Translations under genes and position numbers: made by a program
From: Trebonia sp963836195
GTDB taxonomy: Bacteria > Actinomycetota > Actinomycetes > Streptosporangiales > Streptosporangiaceae
Direction of reading: 5' to 3'
Length of the DNA stretch: 64,000 nucleotides
Assembly (NCBI GenBank): GCA_963836195.1
Contig: CAWIIX010000033.1
Coordinates: 806,001 to 870,000 of the forward strand
Shown here: positions 59,584-64,000 of the stretch, piece by piece
How positions within the stretch are numbered: position 1 is the first letter of the stretch
How the letters are laid out: each line of letters opens with the position of its first letter
The notes under the pieces: generated by a model
The model's input: only the letters and a program-made list of their open reading frames with translations
Told to the model about the DNA's origin: nothing
The model's database searches: none

Positions 59584-60342
59584 CTAAGCGCCTGTACCTG
59601 CGACAGGCTGCTGTGAGCAGGACGATCTGGATGTCGGACTACTGGGGGATGAACGGGAGCCAGCCCGGCTCTGCCCTGCCCTGCCCGCGGCCTGCATGTT
59701 GGGGCCGAACCGGCCGGCCCGCGACGTCGCTTCCGCTGAGCTGAGGCCGCGCTGCGCGTCTGCCTCTACCGCCCGCAGCACCCGCTCAACGCTGAGCATG
59801 CCACGCAAGCCCGCTGGCCTCCGGCTCCAACTCTGGAGCGGGCGGCCAGCGGTCAGCCCGGCCCGCACGGGGCATCCCCTCCCAGCGAGCTCCGGCCGCG
59901 TCGGCGGGACAGAACCCAGAAAGCCGGCCAGCGCGGCGGTGCCGGCTGCTGCGACGGCCAGCGTGGCGGCGAGCCCGCTGCGGGGCAGCTGCAGCTCGTA
60001 GAAGCGGCGCACCGCGGACAGCGGGAACAGTACGGCGAAGACGGCCACCACGGAGCCGACTAGCACGATCCGGCGCCAGGTAAGCGGAACGGCCAGCAGG
60101 ACTAGCACGCACAGGCTCAGGATGAGGGTGACCAGGGTCGCGGCGGTGCGCTGCTGCACCAGCGGGAGGCCGTCCGCGCGGGCCAGGGCGTAGGCGGTGA
60201 ATGCCGCCGCGGCGATGATGGCGCCGGCCGGGATGGCGAGCTTGAGTGCCAGCACGTCGTTGACGCCGTCGCTGGTCATCGCCACCGTGTGCCCGCGGGC
60301 CTGCAGGGCTGTCACCATCGCCTGTTTCTGCTGGGGGGTCAC
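59584..60342 (-). pseudogene. Two joined P-type cation ATPase fragments
   Basis: Residues 1-35 (TPQQKQAMVTALQARGHTVA, MTSDGVNDVLALK) are the hinge region of a Ca/Mg-type P-ATPase; directly after that the sequence jumps to its C-terminal helices (IPAGAIIAAAAFTAYALARA, LSLCVLVLLAVPLTW), skipping about 60-100 residues. From residue 182 (minus strand near 59799) a second fragment, MLSVERVLRAVEADAQRGLS, SAEATSRAGRFGPN, is the N-terminus of another P-ATPase. The order is scrambled relative to a working pump, so these are relics of one or two genes. Confidence 0.6.
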
Positions 60343-60553
60343 CCGGCCGAAGATTCCTCGTGGGGGCGGGAACGCCGTCCTCGATCCAGTGCACGACGGC
60401 GCTGGCTTTCGCCGGCGACGAACCGGTCCGCGGCCGTCACGACCCGGACCCGGTCCGCGGACCGCCCGCCGGATCGCCGGGAAGCGCGGTGGAGTTCAGT
60501 CGTTAGCCTCCGCCTTCCGGCGAAGGCTGCGACTGGCGCCCCGAGCGCGGGGT

Positions 60554-61648
60554 TCATGTGACGTAGAGCTGGCCGTTGCTGCCCTTGGCGATCGTGATGG
60601 GGTTTAGGCCGTTGGCGGCAGGGCCAACTTCGACTGCGCCGGTGGCGGCGTTGAACTGCGAGCCGTGACACGGGCAGATGATGAGAGCGGAGGACTGGTC
60701 GTATTCGACCGTGCAGCCGGCATGCGGGCACACCGCGTCGAAGGCCACGAACTTGCCGGCCGTGGCCTGGATCACGATCGAGGGGTCGCCGGTGCGGGGA
60801 TCGGTGAACGACGCGGCGCCGCCGGCCGGGACATCCTTGGCGGGTCCGATCGCGGTGCCAGCCGGATGACTGTCGCCAGCCCCGCCGGGAGCGCTGGAGC
60901 CGGGTGCCGTGCTCGGCGCGGACGCCGACTGGGCCGGGGACAACTGCGCGGTGCCGGCGTTGCGCTTTGTGCCGCCGGCCAGCCGGCCCAAGCCGGCCGC
61001 CATACCGCCCAGGATCAGGCCGGTGACCGCCGCCGCAGCCGTCACGGTCCCCTTCAGCACGACCTCCCGGCGGCTAGCTTCCTCCGCGCTCATCCGTCGA
61101 GAGCCTCGCCGCGCACGCGCCCGGGCCGCGATCGCCGCGTCGGCGGACAGGAGCGGGCCGCTGCCCGCTAGCAGCAGCGGCGTCCATGCGAACGCGAACA
61201 CGATGTCCGCGCCGGTGTAGTACGGCGAAGCGTGGAAGCTGACCGTCAGGAACAACATCAGGGACAGCGCGACGCCACCCGCCGCGGCCAGCCGCTGCCA
61301 CAGCCCGAGCAGGGTGCCGAGGCCGATGGCGAGCTCGGCGAGCGCGATGAGGAGGCCGAGCGGGACCGCGAGATGGGTCAGCGGCGAGATCAGCGTGTGG
61401 ATGGGGCTGCGCCGGGCCGCGCCTGCCAGCTGTGCCTGGATCGACCCGGGATTACCGGCCTGGAAGAACCCGGGATTGGCCAGCTTCTGAAGCCCTGCGA
61501 AGCAGAACGTGAAGCCGAGGAAGGCCCGCAGCGGAAGCAGCGCCCGGCCCAGCAAGTCAGGGCTCAGCGAACCAGGCGCGGGCTGGGGCGGAGGCGGAGC
61601 GGACGCGGGCGGCCGCGAGGGCCTGCGCTGCGAACGGGACCGGCTCAT
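60554..61648 (-). CDS. DoxX-like membrane domain fused to Rieske [2Fe-2S] domain
   Basis: 364 residues. After a Pro-rich start, residues 30-180 form a four-helix DoxX domain (LRAFLGFTFCFAGLQKLANP, LGLLIALAELAIGLGTLLGL). A second membrane segment with an Arg pair (SRREVVLKGTVTAAAAVTGL) resembles a Tat-like or anchor helix, followed by a Ser/Pro/Ala linker and a Rieske domain with CPHAGC and CPCHGSQF. The DoxX/DoxD domain is the small subunit of thiosulfate:quinone oxidoreductase; fused to a Rieske centre it may pass electrons from a reduced sulfur compound or quinol. The partner protein is not seen. Confidence 0.85.
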   Translation of the reverse strand: MSRSRSQRRPSRPPASAPPPPQPAPGSLSPDLLGRALLPLRAFLGFTFCFAGLQKLANPGFFQAGNPGSIQAQLAGAARRSPIHTLISPLTHLAVPLGLLIALAELAIGLGTLLGLWQRLAAAGGVALSLMLFLTVSFHASPYYTGADIVFAFAWTPLLLAGSGPLLSADAAIAARARARRGSRRMSAEEASRREVVLKGTVTAAAAVTGLILGGMAAGLGRLAGGTKRNAGTAQLSPAQSASAPSTAPGSSAPGGAGDSHPAGTAIGPAKDVPAGGAASFTDPRTGDPSIVIQATAGKFVAFDAVCPHAGCTVEYDQSSALIICPCHGSQFNAATGAVEVGPAANGLNPITIAKGSNGQLYVT

Positions 61649-62193
61649 TGACCGCTCACCGCCAGTCCCAAAAGCACCGCGGTGTTCACGGCGGTAAGAC
61701 GGGCGTTGCCGTCCACGGCGGCGTCGGCTCGGCTAGTCGATGCGCGGGCGTCCAGGTTCACGGTAGGCAACGATATGGAAACAACCTCTGATGCGTAAGA
61801 GGGGTTTCCTCAGCGAATCGTCAGAGTACGCGGAAGTCGGCCGGCCGAGGGAGTTCGACGAGCTCGCGCGGCGCGGCTGCACTCGCGCGGCGAGCAGGTC
61901 TTCTTCGGCGCCTACGACCCGGACGCACCGCCTGTCGGGTCATTCGTGTCTTTGCCTCCGCTTCTATCGCTTGTCAAGTGGGTCCTTGGAGCTTCCGCCC
62001 CGTCGCGCGGGCTCGCAACCTGTGGAGTCGATTTCCGTATCGGGCCGCGCGCGGCTCACCACCGCGCGGGCGATCCTGGGGTCCTCTGGCGATCAGCCCG
62101 GGTCGTTCTTACCTATCGCGGCACACCGGCCGGCGTCAGGCTGGACTGAGAAGGAACGGCCCGGGGTGGCCGTGCCTCAGCTCGGAGGCTGCC
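61649..62193. other. 545-base gap; no supported gene
   Basis: A frame near 61900 reads LHSRGEQVFFGAYDPDAPPV, which has some protein character and may be a remnant, but it has no start, no identifiable family and no supporting flank. The rest is promoter and leader for the lipoprotein gene at 62194. Confidence 0.4.
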
Positions 62194-62964
62194 ATGAAAC
62201 TCTCGCGCACAACCGCTGCCGCGGTAACGCTCATATTCGCTGGTCTGCTGGCGCTGACCGCCGCATGCGGCGGTCAGCCAGGCCAGCCCGCCACGAGGCC
62301 ATCGCCGTCCGCCAGCACCTCCGCGGCCGCGCCCAGCCGGTCCCCGGTGCCCAGCCAGACTCCGGCACCCGGCCAGCCGAGTTCGGGCACTCCCACGCCG
62401 GCTCAGTCCGCCCAGGTCCTGTCATCCCGGCTCGCCTACCCGTGGCACTGGCCGAACGACGGCGCTACGCCCGGGCGCGTCACCCACGCCTTCACGGTGC
62501 CGCCGGTGCCCGAGCTGGTCCAGATCAGCGTCGGCAGCCACCCTGGCGGGCCCGGCGAGCGGCCGTTCAACCGGATGTCGTTCACCTTCACCACCGCCTT
62601 CCCCGGCTACCGGTTCGAGTTCGCCAGCACGCTGATCGGCGACCCAAGCGGCAAGGTCATCCCGCTCGACGGCCAGGACGTGCTGAAGATCGTCTTCACC
62701 CGGGCCCAGGCGCACACCGCAGACGGGACGCGGTCTTCGGTCATCTCCCAGCCCGCCCCGCGCATCGGCTACCAGCGGATGGCCGGCTACGCCCTCGGCG
62801 GCGACTTCGAGGGCGTGCTCACCTACGGCATCGGCATCAACAGGCCGATCCCGCACTCCAACCCGCAGTTCCCGGTCCGCGCCTACGAGGTGGAGACGGT
62901 CACCCCGAGCGGCCAGCACCGCTACACCGTCGCGATCGACATCGACGCCAGCAACCCCGCCTAG
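62194..62964 (+). CDS. Lipoprotein with AMIN-like domain
   Basis: 256 residues from ATG 62194, preceded by CGGAGG. The signal peptide (AAAVTLIFAGLLALTAAC) ends in a lipobox-like LTAAC, followed by a ~60-residue Pro/Ser/Thr-rich linker. The C-terminal half (ELVQISVGSHPGGPGERPFN, RMSFTFTTAFPGYRFEF, GDFEGVLTYGIGIN) resembles the AMIN-like beta domain of actinobacterial secreted proteins, thought to bind cell-wall components. A longer upstream frame from 61978 is unlikely to be used. Confidence 0.8.
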   Translation: MKLSRTTAAAVTLIFAGLLALTAACGGQPGQPATRPSPSASTSAAAPSRSPVPSQTPAPGQPSSGTPTPAQSAQVLSSRLAYPWHWPNDGATPGRVTHAFTVPPVPELVQISVGSHPGGPGERPFNRMSFTFTTAFPGYRFEFASTLIGDPSGKVIPLDGQDVLKIVFTRAQAHTADGTRSSVISQPAPRIGYQRMAGYALGGDFEGVLTYGIGINRPIPHSNPQFPVRAYEVETVTPSGQHRYTVAIDIDASNPA

Positions 62965-63054
62965 AACACCCAGGAAGTGGCTGACCTGAGCGGATGAGGG
63001 GGCGCCGGACCCGGACCCGCCCGTCACCCGCATCCGCTCTGGGAAATCAAGAAC

Positions 63055-63072
63055 GTCAGCTCGAACGGACGC
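63055..63072 (+). repeat. Copy 5 of dispersed intergenic repeat
   Basis: GTCAGCTCGAACGGACGC, preceded by GGGAAATCAAGAAC. With its 3' flank (GTTCCCCGCTATCTCAACCG) it matches the 42258 copy over about 45 bases, with small gaps. It lies 90 bases after the AMIN-like lipoprotein gene. Confidence 0.6.
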
Positions 63073-63164
63073 GTGGTTCCCCGCTATCTCAACCGTCTCC
63101 CGACTCGTGTGACGCAGCCTTCCCCGTGCGTCGACTGCGGCCCACCCGTACACGCCGTACGGGG

Positions 63165-63391
63165 CAACCGCCGACCCGCCCCGCCTGGAACGGCACGAGC
63201 GAGGCATGACCGAGCCGTACGTAGGCCCTCCCCGGATGAGACTGAGGGATCGTCGCAGCGTCGGAAGCACCGATCACATCGGCGCTGTCGGCCGCGACTG
63301 TCACCCGCAGCGAGATCCGCAGGTTGGTGTTGGCGGATGTCAGCCGACCCACCCCGGAGGGCCGTTGCGTCGCCAGGATGAGGTGGATGTC
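63165..63391 (-). pseudogene. FtsK/SpoIIIE-type ATPase fragment
   Basis: The minus-strand frame from 63391 reads DIHLILATQRPSGV, then SANTNLRISLRVTVAADSAD, VIGASDAATIPQSHPGRAYV and HASLVPFQAGRVGG. This is the end of an FtsK/SpoIIIE or EccC ATPase domain (the LATQRP motif and the stretch after it). The Walker motifs upstream are absent and the flanks are unrelated. Such ATPases are carried by integrative and conjugative elements and type VII systems of actinobacteria. Confidence 0.55.
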
Positions 63392-63510
63392 GAGAAGTCA
63401 TGTGCCTCCGCGTGCGTCGCCCTCCCATCCGACCCCCGCGGCCCACAGGAACCTGAACCACCGCAGCAGGTCCAGCCCGTAAGACCGGATCACTGGGCAG
63501 CCGCGCCAGG
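63392..63510 (-). pseudogene. Tyrosine-recombinase (phage integrase) N-terminal fragment
   Basis: On the minus strand VIRSYGLDLLRWFRFLWAAG, VGWE, then (after a one-base shift) ATHAEAHDF matches the SAM-like N-terminal DNA-binding domain of actinobacterial site-specific integrases. It is fused directly to the FtsK-like fragment, so both are remains of a mobile element. No catalytic Arg/His/Tyr region is present. Confidence 0.5.
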
Positions 63511-63590
63511 TCAGCTAGAAACGGAGGACTAATCCACAAAGCGCCGTTGACTCCACGCGGCGCGAGACCCGATAGTTTTCGGAAAGGGGA

Positions 63591-63605
63591 ATTGAAATTT
63601 TCAAT
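63591..63605. promoter_or_regulatory. Odd-centred AT-rich palindrome
   Basis: ATTGAAA-T-TTTCAAT, seven-base perfect arms, flanked by GGGGA and CCGGCCCC, in an otherwise GC-rich gap about 270 bases before the secreted gene. It may be an operator or the top of a hairpin. No regulator is adjacent. Confidence 0.35.
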
Positions 63606-63659
63606 CCGGCCCCGCCTCGCCCCCATCCCCGAGGCAGTTCCGCGCGCGGGTCTATTCGC

Positions 63660-63873
63660 CCTGCTGGCGCGATCCGGCGCAATTGCACGTTAGTGGAAAC
63701 GCGCAAAGCGCGGCAAATTGCGACCGCGCTCCTCTGGCCATCGAGGTAACCGAGGGGTGTAATAACGGGGAAACAAAGCCGAGAAGATCCGAAACAATTT
63801 CGGGACCTCGCTGCATTGCTCCGGCTCGAAGCCGAAGGGATGCGAAGTACCCAAGGAAGGGACAGGGCAGAGC
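63660..63873 (+). promoter_or_regulatory. Long, probably structured leader upstream of the secreted protein gene
   Basis: The ~210 bases before ATG 63874 hold no frame and have many complementary segments: GCGCGG (near 63705) with CCGCGC, CCTC with GAGG around 63735-63750, and CCGAAACAATTTCGG (63789-63803). GGAAACGCGCAAAGC (63697-63711) is reminiscent of the conserved GGAACGCAAAGC core of c-di-GMP-I riboswitches, but the remaining conserved positions are not convincing. I call it a structured-leader candidate only. Confidence 0.35.
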
Positions 63874-64000
63874 ATGAAGAGATGGCTGAGAGCGCTGCTC
63901 GCCGCCTGCGTGGCCACGCTGACGGCGGCCGGGCTACTGATGGCGGTCATATCCGGGGCGCCCGCTGCGAAGGCTGCCTCGCTCGTGCAGGTGACGAACT
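63874..64000 (+). CDS. Secreted protein, N-terminal part (runs off window)
   Basis: ATG 63874 has a purine-rich GGAAGGGACAGGG stretch upstream. It starts MKRWLRALLAACVATLTAAG and continues with a hydrophobic signal core and an AAKAA signal-peptidase-like site, followed by SLVQVTN. The mature N-terminus resembles secreted PHB-depolymerase/feruloyl-esterase-type enzymes of actinobacteria, but only about 42 residues are visible, so the enzyme class is a guess. Confidence 0.65.
   Translation, partial: MKRWLRALLAACVATLTAAGLLMAVISGAPAAKAASLVQVTN

Noticed and set aside
61791..62984. A 397-codon frame across the lipoprotein region
   Set aside because: It overlaps the lipoprotein gene out of frame. 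The lipoprotein has a Shine-Dalgarno, signal peptide and lipobox; the other frame has none.
63660..63873. Firm assignment of a c-di-GMP or c-di-AMP riboswitch
   Set aside because: Only a short stretch resembles a known core, and the remaining conserved elements could not be placed by eye.
1..64000. tRNA or rRNA genes
   Set aside because: No cloverleaf-like arrangement with a GGTTCGANTCC T-arm and matching acceptor stem was found; the few GTTCGA matches lie inside coding regions.

Overview
The window is high-GC DNA with the codon bias of a filamentous soil actinobacterium. I would guess the Streptosporangiales or relatives, but nothing here fixes the genus. Supporting signs are many GTG starts, tightly overlapping operons (ATGA and GTGA junctions), TetR/GntR/LacI/ROK/MocR regulators, a DasR-type operator, F420- and PPOX-type flavin proteins, and a bacterial NLR with an amyloid-motif effector. 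No rRNA, tRNA or CRISPR array was found.

Layout. 1-8.2 kb: a minus-strand operon for family-5 ABC uptake (binding protein, two permeases, two ATPases), then its LacI regulator, an SDR dehydrogenase and an M19 dipeptidase cut by the window edge. A 34-bp perfect palindrome lies upstream. 8.2-14.3 kb: a ketopantoate-reductase/amidase fusion, a NYN-OST-HTH RNase-like protein and a large SF1 helicase with a C-terminal nuclease-like domain. 14.4-18.7 kb: a TetR/DHA2 efflux pair with two matching operators, and a second MFS transporter that runs into a GNAT remnant. 18.8-28.4 kb: serine hydrolase, saccharopine-dehydrogenase-like protein, MocR regulator, M50 protease, recN with a small YrhB-like gene, a patch of gene fragments, an NmrA/TetR divergent pair and a GNAT. 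28.4-41.0 kb: a saccharide-use locus with a broken SIS gene, a ROK regulator, and a long overlapping operon (ROK kinase, binding protein, two permeases, two ATPases, GH4, a frameshifted GH9 and a BadF-type GlcNAc kinase), probably for beta-linked gluco- or glucosamine oligosaccharides.

41.0-45.4 kb: GNAT, a Bax-inhibitor-like membrane protein, then the most interesting locus: a 130-residue helical protein ending in a RHIM/BASS-like amyloid motif, directly followed by an NB-ARC-TPR receptor that begins with a matching motif. This is the layout of an NLR-controlled amyloid-signalling cell-death system. The receptor is interrupted by a frameshift in a C6 tract. A repeat-rich intergenic region follows. 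45.4-50.4 kb: a frameshifted epimerase, a deazaflavin-dependent reductase, TetR and GntR regulators, a PPOX protein and an acyl-CoA dehydrogenase. 50.4-57.0 kb: sparse and eroded DNA with a tandem DasR-type operator lacking a target gene, an alpha/beta hydrolase lipoprotein, a cysteine-rich unknown, a low-GC membrane protein and several gene remnants. 57.0-64.0 kb: metal/redox genes (a truncated P-type ATPase fused to hemerythrin, a VIT remnant, ATPase remnants, a DoxX-Rieske fusion), a lipoprotein, integrase and FtsK-like remnants, and the start of a secreted protein behind a long leader.

Two window-wide patterns matter. At least eight otherwise good genes are broken or lengthened by single-base indels, mostly in short C or G runs; this is either consensus error or active decay. 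A short intergenic repeat with core TCGAACGGNCC occurs five times.
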